Shown one piece after another: positions 17,669-25,291 of a DNA stretch of 64,000 nt. Under the pieces are notes generated by a model. The model worked only from the letters and a program-made list of their open reading frames with translations. It was not told where the DNA came from and searched no databases. Origin of the DNA: Halocalculus aciditolerans (GTDB lineage: Archaea > Halobacteriota > Halobacteria > Halobacteriales > Halobacteriaceae). Both the position numbers and the translations under genes were made by a program. The stretch is from NCBI RefSeq assembly GCF_014647475.1, contig NZ_BMPG01000001.1, positions 558,001 through 622,000 on the forward strand, read 5' to 3'. Positions within the stretch are counted from its first letter, which is position 1. Each line of letters opens with the position of its first letter.

Positions 17669-18730
17669 TCAGAAGGTGACGAGGTCGGCGAGGACCTGTT
17701 CGGCGTCGCCGGAGGCGATGGCGTCGCGGGCCATGTCGAGGCCGTCGTCGATGCTGTCGGCGTCCTGGCGGGCGTAGATGCGGAGCGCGGCGTTGAGGGC
17801 GACCGCGTCGGCGAACGCGTCGGTGCGGTCGCCGGCGAGGACGTCCCGGGTGATGTCCGCGGAGTCGGCGGCGACGTCGGCGACCTCCAGGGCCTCGCTG
17901 TCGAAGTCCATGCCGTACTCCTCGGTCTCGATGGTGAAGTCGTCGAGGTCGTCGTCGCCGTCGTTCCACTCGGCGACGACGGTGGAGCCGGGGCGGACGT
18001 CGTCGTAGCCCTCCATCCCCTGGAACATGAGGACGCGGTCGACGTCGGTCTCCTCGGACGCGCGGAAGGTGTCGGTGACCTTGGTGGCGAACGCGAGGTG
18101 GTAGAAGCTCCCGAGGTGGACGTCGGCGTTCGCGGGATTCGCGAGCGTCTCGACGGTGTTGACGAAGGTGCGGACGCCCATCCGCTCGCGGCGGCCGAAG
18201 AGGCCGTGGACGCCGGGGTTGAACCGCGGCTGGTAGTAGAACCCGAACCCGGTCGAGTCGACCATGTCCGCCGACTCGCTCGGGCCGAGGTCGGTGGTGA
18301 CGCCGAGTTCGTCGAGGACGTGCTTGTAGGCGACGCCCATCCCCGAGGGGACGTGGTCGCCCGAGTGGACGACCACGGGCGTGCCGGCGGCGGCGGCGAC
18401 GACGCCGGACGCGACGCCGAGGAGCGCGCTCCGGGATTTCCCGTCGTAGTTCGCGCCGCAGTCCACGGGGTCGCACTCGGGGACGCCGGTCTTCACGGAG
18501 TCGCGGCGCATCACGTCGAGGAACGCGCCCAGCTCCTCGGGATTGTTCTTCTTCCAGCGGTTCGCGAGCCAGAACGCGCCCAGCGTCGTCGGGTCGGGTT
18601 CGTCGGCGAGGATGCGCTCGAACGCCTCCGTCGCCTGCGCGGCCGTCATGTCGTCCGCGGACTTCGGCCCGGACCCGACGACCTCGGTCATCAACCGCTG
18701 CAGCGGCCAGTCGCCGAACGAATCGCTCAT
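17669..18730 (-). CDS. Anthranilate phosphoribosyltransferase-like protein (TrpD paralogue)
   Basis: A 353-residue protein of the TrpD/nucleoside phosphorylase class III fold. It has an N-terminal helical domain, GGTGDG-like motif replaced by DCGANYDGKSRS, and VVVHSGDHVPSG in place of the canonical KHGN segment. The real trpD is at 27.5 kb, so this is a paralogue (TrpD2/YbiB-like) and probably has another substrate or a nucleic-acid-binding role. Monocistronic. Confidence 0.8.
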   Translation of the reverse strand: MSDSFGDWPLQRLMTEVVGSGPKSADDMTAAQATEAFERILADEPDPTTLGAFWLANRWKKNNPEELGAFLDVMRRDSVKTGVPECDPVDCGANYDGKSRSALLGVASGVVAAAAGTPVVVHSGDHVPSGMGVAYKHVLDELGVTTDLGPSESADMVDSTGFGFYYQPRFNPGVHGLFGRRERMGVRTFVNTVETLANPANADVHLGSFYHLAFATKVTDTFRASEETDVDRVLMFQGMEGYDDVRPGSTVVAEWNDGDDDLDDFTIETEEYGMDFDSEALEVADVAADSADITRDVLAGDRTDAFADAVALNAALRIYARQDADSIDDGLDMARDAIASGDAEQVLADLVTF

Positions 18731-18824
18731 ACCTGAACGTTAGGGCTCGTCCAGCAAAAACGATGGCATCCCGATCGCGCGGAAGGCGAAAGACACCTAC
18801 TCCGGCGCGTCCTTACCCCCGGTA

Positions 18825-19913
18825 ATGGCGGACTGGCGCGAGGACTTGGATACGGTGGACGCTCGCCTCGTCGACGAATACCAGAGCGGCTTCCCCGTCG
18901 AGGTGAATCCGTTCGAGGCCGTCGCCCACGACCTCGGAATCACGGCGGACGAGGCGCTCGCCCGCGTCGAGCGACTGCGCGAGCGCGGCGTCTTCCGGCG
19001 GTTCGGCGCGGTCCTGAACCCGCCCGTCATCGGCTCGTCGACGCTCGCCGCGCTCAGCGTCCCCGAAGACCGCTTCGACGCGGTCGCCGACGTCGTCAAC
19101 TCCTACCGGCAGGTGAACCACAACTACCGCCGGAACCACGACTGGAACATGTGGTTCGTCGTCACCGCGTCCTCCCGCGAGAAACGCGACGGAATCCTCG
19201 CCGACATCGAAGCACGAACCGGCCTCGACGTCCTCGTCCTCCCGCTCGTCACGGACTACTACATCAACCTCGAGTTCCCCGTCGTGAACGGCGACGAGTT
19301 CGTCCGCGAATCCACCGGGAACACGCGCGTCGAACCCACGCCCGTGAGCGAGGACGCGATGACCGACCTCACGCCGCTCGAAGCGCGCGTCCTCCTCGCC
19401 ATCCAGGACGGCCTCCCGCTCTCCGCGACCCCGTACGCCGACGTCGCCGACGCCGTCTCCCGGGACGCAACGACCGACGGTGCCAGCCGCCCCGGAACCG
19501 CCCTCCACGCGTCCACGGAGGACGTCGTCGACACCATCGCCGGCCTCCTCGACCGGAACTGCATCAAGCGCGTCGGCTGCGTCGTCAACCACGTCGTCAC
19601 CGGATTCGACGCGAACTGCATGGTCGTCTGGGACGTCCCCGGCGACGAACTCGACGAGCGCGCCACCCGCGTCGGCGCGCTCCCCCACGTCACCCTCTGC
19701 TACAACCGCCCTCGCAGACCCGACCAGGACTGGCCGTACAACCTCTTCACGATGATTCACGGCCGGGAACAGGACGCCGTCGACGCCTGTATCGACGACC
19801 TCGCCGAGAACTACCTCCCCGTTCCCCACGAACGCCTCTACTCCACGGCGACCCTCAAACAGACCGGCGCGCGCTACGACGACCTCCTCGACTCGCCCGC
19901 ACCACGACCCTAA
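18825..19913 (+). CDS. Fused siroheme decarboxylase AhbA/AhbB (Lrp/AsnC fold)
   Basis: A 362-residue protein with two tandem Lrp/AsnC-type halves. Residues 1-150 carry an HTH and HNYRRNHDWNMWFVV; residues 180-350 repeat the plan with LCYNRPRRPDQDWPYNLFTM. These Tyr/His/Arg-containing motifs belong to siroheme decarboxylases, which convert siroheme to didecarboxysiroheme in the archaeal alternative haem pathway. The two subunits are usually separate genes in other organisms; here they are one polypeptide. ATG start. Confidence 0.88.
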   Translation: MADWREDLDTVDARLVDEYQSGFPVEVNPFEAVAHDLGITADEALARVERLRERGVFRRFGAVLNPPVIGSSTLAALSVPEDRFDAVADVVNSYRQVNHNYRRNHDWNMWFVVTASSREKRDGILADIEARTGLDVLVLPLVTDYYINLEFPVVNGDEFVRESTGNTRVEPTPVSEDAMTDLTPLEARVLLAIQDGLPLSATPYADVADAVSRDATTDGASRPGTALHASTEDVVDTIAGLLDRNCIKRVGCVVNHVVTGFDANCMVVWDVPGDELDERATRVGALPHVTLCYNRPRRPDQDWPYNLFTMIHGREQDAVDACIDDLAENYLPVPHERLYSTATLKQTGARYDDLLDSPAPRP

Positions 19914-19919
19914 CTCCGC

Positions 19920-20150
19920 TTACACACCCGTGAGTTCGAGGTCGCGCAACCACACGAACCAGAGCACGAACGCCGTCACGCCGTACCCCAACACCCAGAC
20001 GAGCTGTCCCGCGGTCACCGTGATGGCGAAGAGATTCGCGACCGGCACCGACCCGTAGCCCGCCGCGTACAACCCCGAACTCGCCAGCCCGAACCCGAGG
20101 ACGCCGCCGACGAGCACGACGAGAAATCGCGTCCACTCGTACGAAGCCAT
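19920..20150 (-). CDS. Small two-helix membrane protein
   Basis: 76 residues with two clear hydrophobic segments (FLVVLVGGVLGFGLASSGLY and QLVWVLGYGVTAFVLWFVWL) and short polar ends. Function unknown; haloarchaeal small membrane proteins of this plan are common. The start is the ATG giving MASYEWTRFL. It converges on the siroheme decarboxylase gene with a 6-bp gap and is the last gene before the low-GC island. Confidence 0.7.
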   Translation of the reverse strand: MASYEWTRFLVVLVGGVLGFGLASSGLYAAGYGSVPVANLFAITVTAGQLVWVLGYGVTAFVLWFVWLRDLELTGV

Positions 20151-20605
20151 AGTCGCGCCTTCGACGCGCGGATCCCTCAACCCCTCGGTTCCCGCTTCTT
20201 CGCGCTCCCCGCCGGCGACAACAACAGACACGTCACCGACATCTCTCGTGCGCGACTCGCCTGCCTAATTCGACCCCGAGTGTATCGGCGCGACATCGAG
20301 CGTGTTTGGGTACCCGAGATCTGCGCCGATTCACTCGCCGTCGACATTGAGCACGATACAGGATTCCTGTCTAAGATATTACAGATCAACCGCAAAACTA
20401 GCCACATACAAGCACGTCTGAGTGCTTTTGTATTCCGCCTAGAGCGGAGAGTGCATAAATCGCGGTCTATCGGGAGCTCTATAGTATGAGGGCTGCGTAC
20501 ACGTCTCCTACCCTCGCCCCCCATCCGTCGGGGTATGGGACTACGAAGATGGAGCGAGTATTGATAAGAACGCCACGGGGTGAACGGAGTGCACAGGCTT
20601 TCTGA
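20151..20605. other. Left border of the low-GC island, no confident gene
   Basis: 455 bp. Base composition falls noticeably after about 20270. It contains two short hairpins (20411-20429, 20434-20448). A 69-codon plus-strand frame (20280-20489) and an overlapping minus frame exist, but neither shows a recognisable domain or a convincing start signal, so I do not call them. Confidence 0.6.
20411..20429 (+). terminator. Hairpin with T tract
   Basis: AGCAC-(6 nt)-GTGCT followed by TTT. It resembles a short factor-independent terminator on the plus strand. A second hairpin, TCCGC-(5 nt)-GCGGA, follows at 20434-20448. Confidence 0.35.
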
Positions 20606-21043
20606 CTAGAGGAATCCACCGAACACGCCATATTGTAACTGTGCGAATAACGCGGATGATCCTATAAGAATCAGAATCAGATAGGCTAACCGGCGGTCGT
20701 TACTCTTCCCTCGGCTATAGTACGTTCCCAGAATAACTGCTAGAGACACCAGACCAACATTATATGTAAATAGTGTGAGAACTGAGAACGAACTGAGCCA
20801 AGCTAGGACTGCAGACTGCAATAAACCGGTATAGATTAAACCCAGAAATATTGTAATCCCAACACCAAGTGTGGCTACGAGGATGACCGGTTGATACTGC
20901 TCAAGGTTTCCGTCTCTCGCCACATCAGCAGGCCGAATTTTGTATCCACCGGTGTCCTTTTTGAATACCGCTATTGCGGCTATCTCTCCCAATATCAGAA
21001 GTGTTAGTACTGATGCAGTTTGTAACAAGATTCTGGGAGCCAT
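20606..21043 (-). CDS. Hypothetical four-helix membrane protein (island gene E)
   Basis: Not recognised. About 145 residues from the ATG giving MAPRILLQTA (an earlier ATG at 21088 would add 15). Four hydrophobic segments are evident, with short loops and a basic stretch (YYSRGKSNDRRL) between helices 3 and 4. Codon use is AT-richer than the chromosome, like the other island genes. It is the most distal gene of the minus-strand cassette and separated from it by about 380 bp, so it may have its own promoter. Confidence 0.65.
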   Translation of the reverse strand: MAPRILLQTASVLTLLILGEIAAIAVFKKDTGGYKIRPADVARDGNLEQYQPVILVATLGVGITIFLGLIYTGLLQSAVLAWLSSFSVLTLFTYNVGLVSLAVILGTYYSRGKSNDRRLAYLILILIGSSALFAQLQYGVFGGFL

Positions 21044-21204
21044 ATCGGTCCTGAGTGACACAACATTAAATCCGCACTGGTTTGCCATAATTTCCTACCG
21101 AACGATCCGTTTCTCTGCCTGGCTTTTGGCGTAGAGTCGGACATCTCCCCCCGAAATGCCCCCGAACCCTGCCGAAACGGCTAGGATACCTCGGCACTTT
21201 GTTT

Positions 21205-21402
21205 ATGCGGAAAAGATGGACACAGCACGAGAGCCACGACGACATGAAGGCCTGGTTGAGAGAACGCGAAGCAACCGACCTCCTCAACGGCCTCGTTATC
21301 TGCAGAGGATGGAACGGTCTGGAGACGTTTTTACAACACTACCGCGGCACGCACTCACCCGACGCGCAGAAACGCGAACGCGGGATGGTAGTGTGGTTGT
21401 AG
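21205..21402 (+). CDS. Possible small protein of unknown function
   Basis: A 65-residue frame from an ATG (MRKRWTQHESHDDMKAW...), opposite in strand to the surrounding cassette. It has a plausible soluble helical composition (LREREATDLLNGLVI) and a GC content above the island average. No family recognised; it may be a fragment of a larger protein. Called with low confidence because no promoter or conserved partner can be seen. Confidence 0.35.
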   Translation: MRKRWTQHESHDDMKAWLREREATDLLNGLVICRGWNGLETFLQHYRGTHSPDAQKRERGMVVWL

Positions 21403-21422
21403 AGAAGCGAATCGTTGGTCGT

Positions 21423-21659
21423 CTATATCGCGTTTTTTCGCTTGGTCGACACCCATAGAATTGACGAGAGAAAGAAGATCAAAGCAAGCGAGAGCAGTAT
21501 CCCAATTGCAGCGGCCCACGGTGGAAAAGTACCAGTGACTTCACCGGCTGCAAAGGAAAACTTCCAGAATGACCCTCTAGCAACCCCTCCGGCTAGCGCA
21601 ATAAATGACGCCGCGAACAAAGTCTCAGTCACTCCTTCGAATAATAGGAAGTCCCTCAT
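21423..21659 (-). CDS. Small two-helix membrane protein (island gene D)
   Basis: 78 residues, unrecognised. Two hydrophobic helices (LFAASFIALAGGVARG and AAAIGILLSLALIFFLSSIL) and a basic C-terminal tail (STKRKNAI), suggesting a cytoplasmic C terminus. It starts 2 bp after the stop of gene C on the same strand, so the two are almost certainly co-transcribed. Confidence 0.65.
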   Translation of the reverse strand: MRDFLLFEGVTETLFAASFIALAGGVARGSFWKFSFAAGEVTGTFPPWAAAIGILLSLALIFFLSSILWVSTKRKNAI

Positions 21660-21661
21660 TT

Positions 21662-22162
21662 CTATGGAAGGTCATAATAGTACGCGTAGATACAGAAGAT
21701 TACTCCAATCGCGAATACGGCTGCTAAAGGGTAGCCGCCGGCGACGACCATAGCTAACGTGAGGAGGCTCGTAATGGCGGCTCCGACTATTGCCGTAGCT
21801 CGAAATAACGGCTCGAGAACTGCCTTCCGGGATATGTCGGAGATGTGGGATTCCAATTCCATGGACTGAACCATTGCATCAGAGTTCCTTTCTGCGCTGC
21901 TAATCAGTAACTGGTCAAAAGAGATCTTTTGTCCGTCTGGGTGCTCTGGTTTGTTTACATGACCTGCATCCTCTTCATCTTCTAATGGATTGTCGTAATC
22001 AACGTGTAGAAGCGTATCGCCACTTTCCTCGTGGTCAAAGGCGAAGAGATTTGCAGAGCCCTGTGTCTCTTCCCCATCACGCTTTGTGGTTACCTGTTTA
22101 ACGTTGTCTAAATTAACCGTAGATCCCGTTGCTTCTTCTCGACTTAGGGTGTTCTCAGCCAT
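21662..22162 (-). CDS. Hypothetical protein with acidic cytoplasmic domain and two C-terminal membrane helices (island gene C)
   Basis: 166 residues, unrecognised. Residues 1 to about 110 are soluble and acidic with a helical stretch (QKISFDQLLISSAERNSDAM). Residues 120-163 hold two hydrophobic helices (AIVGAAITSLLTLAMVVAGG, then YPLAAVFAIGVIFCIYAYYY). The ATG overlaps the end of gene B by 8 bp, indicating translational coupling. The plan resembles a membrane-tethered effector or scaffold, but that is inference only. Confidence 0.7.
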   Translation of the reverse strand: MAENTLSREEATGSTVNLDNVKQVTTKRDGEETQGSANLFAFDHEESGDTLLHVDYDNPLEDEEDAGHVNKPEHPDGQKISFDQLLISSAERNSDAMVQSMELESHISDISRKAVLEPLFRATAIVGAAITSLLTLAMVVAGGYPLAAVFAIGVIFCIYAYYYDLP

Positions 22163-22808
22163 CTGAATGCTCGTTATGCGTATCTATTAGCTCATTAGCC
22201 AACTCTTTGAACTGCTCAATCTCAGACTTTGATACTCCGGCAGTTGTCCCGAATGAATTCATTGCCCTTATCTGCTGATTGATAAAGTATCCAATGAGAT
22301 TGAGGTTTGATGGGGGGCTTGCCTCAAATTCTACTGTCTCATCCAGAGCAATTTCCAACCGGTGGGTCATCCCATACCGATCTCCTTGGTCTCGAATAGT
22401 GAGGTCCGTATTGATTCGACTCCAAAACTTATCGCCCTGAAGACGAGCTAATCGAATAGAGGACATCTGCGTGCCGTAGAGTGAGAGTAAATGTACGAGG
22501 CCCTTAACATACTCCGGGCTTTCAGCCTCTCGTTGTAGATAATTAACGCTATCCAGGTCTCCATATATTATGAACTCAAAAATATTGAGACCGATATCTT
22601 TGGCTACGTCTGGCTTCACATCTGGAACCAGTGTCTGCCCGAGTGCCTGGACAATTGAGTCTTCTCTAACTCTGACTTCGATTCGGTTCCCGTGCTCATG
22701 TAGGACCTCTTCTAATAACTCAAAATTCTCTTTGACTACCTCCTCGTATTCAATAAGATTGTCCAGTGTTTCAAGAAAACCGTCTGAGATCTCGTCTTCA
22801 GGAACCAT
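22155..22808 (-). CDS. Hypothetical soluble helical protein (island gene B)
   Basis: 217 residues, unrecognised. Predominantly helical and acidic, with an N-terminal coiled-coil-like stretch (YEEVVKENFELLEEVLHEHG), a central DIGLNIFEFIIYGDLDSVNY block, and a C-terminal KSEIEQFKELANELIDTHNE helix. No membrane segment and no catalytic motif seen. It begins 2 bp after gene A and overlaps gene C by 8 bp. It is the largest product of the cassette and could be a sensor or adaptor. Confidence 0.7.
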   Translation of the reverse strand: MVPEDEISDGFLETLDNLIEYEEVVKENFELLEEVLHEHGNRIEVRVREDSIVQALGQTLVPDVKPDVAKDIGLNIFEFIIYGDLDSVNYLQREAESPEYVKGLVHLLSLYGTQMSSIRLARLQGDKFWSRINTDLTIRDQGDRYGMTHRLEIALDETVEFEASPPSNLNLIGYFINQQIRAMNSFGTTAGVSKSEIEQFKELANELIDTHNEHSDG

Positions 22809-22810
22809 AG

Positions 22811-23068
22811 TTACTCCTCGTCTTCCTCCTCGACTAGTAGCTCCGAGCCGTCTGCGACCACGTGAAGTGTCCGCCGTATCGCTTCACTTCTGGATATGTT
22901 GAGCGGCACGGTTCCGTCAGCCTGTTCCTGCCGGATAGGATTCATGAATTCATATAGGTCGCTTTCGGGGATTCGAGCGAAGTCGACTTCATTGTGTTGT
23001 CGTCGTGCGTTGCACTCATGTACTGAAATACTACCCGAGTACACATATGCTCTTGCCAATTTGCACAA
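22811..23068 (-). CDS. Small possible DNA-binding protein (island gene A)
   Basis: Up to 85 residues, first gene of the cassette. The segment GTVPLNISRSEAIRRTLHVV resembles the strand plus second helix of a ribbon-helix-helix repressor, and the C terminus is acidic (LLVEEEDEE). The start is unresolved: the frame opens with TTG at 23068, GTG at 23044 is possible, and the nearest in-frame ATG (residue 42) gives only 44 residues. A better-looking ATG (MSATHDDNTM) is in another frame and hits a stop, so a frameshift is possible. Confidence 0.5.
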   Translation of the reverse strand: MCKLARAYVYSGSISVHECNARRQHNEVDFARIPESDLYEFMNPIRQEQADGTVPLNISRSEAIRRTLHVVADGSELLVEEEDEE

Positions 23069-23452
23069 TCATTACTCCAACAGAACATCACAAAAGAATA
23101 GGGAAGTGCTGTAATACATAATATTAGTGGCGCAAGTAGTCATCTAAATCCCTGACGACATGATGAACCGTATGAAGCGGGATATCGGTCGTCGCATCGA
23201 AAAAGCCGGGAATCTACAGAACAAGAGCGAGCGGTGATGCGACGTGCACGCGAACACCTCGGCGATGTCGTCATTGAGGGCACAGAAAACAACAGCGACG
23301 AACAGACGGCCCAAAACTGAGGTACTGCTCAACGCCTGAAAAATCCACGCATGCCCCGTAAACAACGGTGGAACCGACTGCGAAGAGTCTGACGACGACG
23401 AGAACCACGCGAAAAATATCACCGAGGGCGGAGACGTTGAGAGGAATGAAGA
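23069..23452. other. Right border of the low-GC island
   Basis: 384 bp between the cassette and tRNA-Ile. It begins with an AT-rich tract (AATACATAATATTAGTGG, about 23112-23129) that could hold the cassette promoter on the minus strand. It then carries degraded coding remnants on the plus strand (next entry) and ends at the 3' end of tRNA-Ile. No integrase gene is visible. Confidence 0.55.
23160..23320 (+). pseudogene. Remnant of a small gene in two overlapping frames
   Basis: Two short frames join at TGATG: 23160-23237 (MMNRMKRDIGRRIEKAG...) and 23237-23320 (MRRAREHLGDVVIEGTEN...). Both have protein-like codon use and charge, and read together look like one frameshifted gene. No family recognised. 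Could instead be two genuine micro-ORFs. Confidence 0.35.
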
Positions 23453-23526
23453 TGGGCCAGTGCGGATTTGAACCGCAAACCTCCACCTTATCAGAGTGGC
23501 GCTCTACCTAATTGAGCTACTGGCCC
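23453..23526 (-). tRNA. tRNA-Ile(GAT)
   Basis: A 74-nt tRNA on the minus strand. The acceptor GGGCCAG pairs with CTGGCCC before discriminator A; anticodon GAT lies in CTCTGATAAGG; GGTTCAAATCC is the T loop. A TATA-like CTTAAACTC (minus strand, near 23560-23570) lies about 40 bp upstream. Its 3' end faces the low-GC island, the usual orientation for an integration site. Confidence 0.95.
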
Positions 23527-23656
23527 GGGCGTGCGTCTGCATTCCTTCGTAGCCGGGTTGTGAGTTTAAGAGTTTCCTTTCGGTACGAGAAATCGGATGC
23601 GAGGCGCGGGGTCGCGGGTGTGGTTTCGGCGGGCGCGCCGAGGTGCGAGAGAAGGG

Positions 23657-24256
23657 TTAGTTGCCGGTGGAGGAGCGGTCGTCGTCGTCGAATTCGATGT
23701 CGTAGGAGTCGTCGTCGAGGTCGACGTAGTCGCCGGAGCCGTCGGAGCTGCCGGTGTTCGCGTCGAAGCCGTCAAAGTCGTCGAAGCCGCCGAATCCCGG
23801 GTTACCGGTGTTGGCGCTGCCGCCGGCGTCGTTGGGGAAGCCGAAGGTGTAGACGTTGCCGGTGGCGAAGCCACCGGTTTCGGCGTCGAGCTTCGGGACG
23901 ATGACGTACTCCTTGAGCACCGTGCGGACGACGGCGCGGGTCGGCGGGAAGACGAGGAGGAACCCGGTGGCGTCGGTGACGAGGCCGGGCGTGAGGAGGA
24001 ACGCGCCGGCGGCGATGAGCAGGCCGCCGTCGACGAGTTCGTCGGTCGGTGTCTCCCCGACGGCGAGCTTCTCCTGGAGCTTCCGGATGGTGTGCCGGCT
24101 CTCGGAGCGCACGAACACCATGCCGAGCAGCGCCGTGATGACGACGGCGGCGACGGTGAGCTGCCACCCGATGGTTCCGGCGACGAACACTAAGAAGAGC
24201 GCGTCGAGGAGCGGGATGGCGAGCAGCCCGAGGCCGATCCACCGCAGACGTACCAT
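23657..24256 (-). CDS. FxsA family membrane protein
   Basis: A 199-residue FxsA-like protein: hydrophobic segments at residues 5-25, 30-48 and 78-100, the conserved GGLLIAAGAFLLTPGLVTDATG region, and a C-terminal tail of about 70 residues rich in Gly, Asp and Ser that is unique to this copy. Bacterial FxsA suppresses F-exclusion of phage T7; function in archaea is unknown. ATG start, monocistronic. Confidence 0.85.
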   Translation of the reverse strand: MVRLRWIGLGLLAIPLLDALFLVFVAGTIGWQLTVAAVVITALLGMVFVRSESRHTIRKLQEKLAVGETPTDELVDGGLLIAAGAFLLTPGLVTDATGFLLVFPPTRAVVRTVLKEYVIVPKLDAETGGFATGNVYTFGFPNDAGGSANTGNPGFGGFDDFDGFDANTGSSDGSGDYVDLDDDSYDIEFDDDDRSSTGN

Positions 24257-24315
24257 TACCCGTTCTTACCGCCAGACCGCTATCAACTTTGGGCTCCCGG
24301 GGCCGCGGGTCGTTC

Positions 24316-24385
24316 CGTGACTGACTCGTCTGTCGAACCGGGCCATATCGGGACTGACCTGTCTGTCGAACCGGGCCATACCGCG
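24316..24385. repeat. Two-copy tandem repeat, about 33 bp
   Basis: GTCTGTCGAACCGGGCCATA occurs at 24328 and again at 24361, with similar flanks (CTGACT/CTGACC). It lies in the spacer between divergent genes for FxsA and a small membrane protein, so it may be a binding site pair. Confidence 0.6.
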
Positions 24386-24428
24386 CGCGGCCCGTACGTT
24401 TTTGCCGCTCGCGGTCGAGAAATCGGGT

Positions 24429-24644
24429 ATGTTCGCCGCACTCCCCGCGCTCCCGGCGTTGCTCGCCGCGATGCCGCTCCAGCTCGACGCGTTCAACAGC
24501 ACGCTCGGCCGCCTCCTCCTCGCCGTCGTCGTCATCGGCGTCGTCGTCTTCGTCGGCCGATTCGTCCTCAGCGTCGCGTGGAAACTCGTCGTCGTCGCCG
24601 TCGTCGTCGTCGGCGCGCTCTGGGTCGTCAGCAACTTCCTCTGA
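24429..24644 (+). CDS. Small hydrophobic membrane protein
   Basis: 71 residues, almost entirely two hydrophobic helices (LLLAVVVIGVVVFVGRFVL and WKLVVVAVVVVGALWVVSNF) after a short N-terminal stretch. Function unknown. ATG with a GTTTTTG tract at 24398-24404, 25-31 nt upstream, fits a leaderless transcript. It converges on trpG. Confidence 0.65.
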   Translation: MFAALPALPALLAAMPLQLDAFNSTLGRLLLAVVVIGVVVFVGRFVLSVAWKLVVVAVVVVGALWVVSNFL

Positions 24645-24706
24645 GAAATCCTGAACCGGGCGTTCGGCCGGCCCGTTCGATTCGTTCGCCCCCTCTTTCT
24701 CCGCGC

Positions 24707-25291
24707 TCAGACGACGCCGGCGTCGGTGAGGAAGTTCTCGACGAGGTCGTGGCCGACGCCGGTGAGCACCGACTCGGGGTGGAACTGGACCGCTTCGAGC
24801 GGATACGTCTCGTGGCGGACGCCCATGGCGATGGTTTCGCCGGCTTGCTCGGTGGTGGCGGTGACGTCGAAGCAGTCGGGGATGTCGGTGCAGACGAGGG
24901 AGTGGTAGCGCGCGGCTTCGAAGCCGTCGGGGAGGCCGGCGTAGATGCCGTCGCCGTCGTGGGCGACGGGGCTCGACTTCCCGTGGACGGGGCTGGGCGC
25001 GCGCCCCACCGACCCGCCGTACTCGTAGACGGCGGCCTCCATCCCGAGGCAGACGCCGAGCGTCGGAATCCTCGTGCTTCGCTCCGTGAGCACGTCGGCG
25101 GTGACGCCGACGTCTCGCTCGTTCTTCGGATGGCCGGGGCCGGGCGAGATGACGATGGCGTCCGGGTCGACCGCGTCGACGTCCGCGAGCGACGCCGTGT
25201 TCCGGAGGACGTCGACCTCGACGTGCGCGGAGAGGTACTCCACGAGGTTGTACGTGAAGGAGTCGAAGTTGTCGACGACGAGGACGCTCAC
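24707..25291 (-). CDS. trpG: Anthranilate synthase component II (TrpG)
   Basis: A 194-residue glutamine amidotransferase supplying ammonia for anthranilate synthesis. Triad elements: Cys in GVCLGMEAA (about residue 81) and His-Glu in VQFHPES (about 169). The common LGHQ is here LGME. GTG start shares a GTGA overlap with the trpE stop, so translation is coupled. Last gene of the trpD-F-E-G operon. Confidence 0.93.
   Translation of the reverse strand: MSVLVVDNFDSFTYNLVEYLSAHVEVDVLRNTASLADVDAVDPDAIVISPGPGHPKNERDVGVTADVLTERSTRIPTLGVCLGMEAAVYEYGGSVGRAPSPVHGKSSPVAHDGDGIYAGLPDGFEAARYHSLVCTDIPDCFDVTATTEQAGETIAMGVRHETYPLEAVQFHPESVLTGVGHDLVENFLTDAGVV

Noticed and set aside
20280-20489. 69-codon plus-strand frame at the island border
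   Set aside because: No recognisable domain, spans two hairpins including a terminator-like one, and no ribosome site or TATA spacing supports it.
23144-23422. Minus-strand 92-codon frame rich in Phe and Ser
   Set aside because: Lies opposite the degraded plus-strand remnant and shows no start signal or domain; looks like an antisense shadow.
20270-23452. Complete integrated virus or plasmid
   Set aside because: No integrase, capsid, replication or terminase-like gene is visible, and no convincing duplicate of the tRNA-Ile 3' end was found at the left side; only a 9-base AACCGCAAA match near 20389. A remnant or cargo island is more likely.
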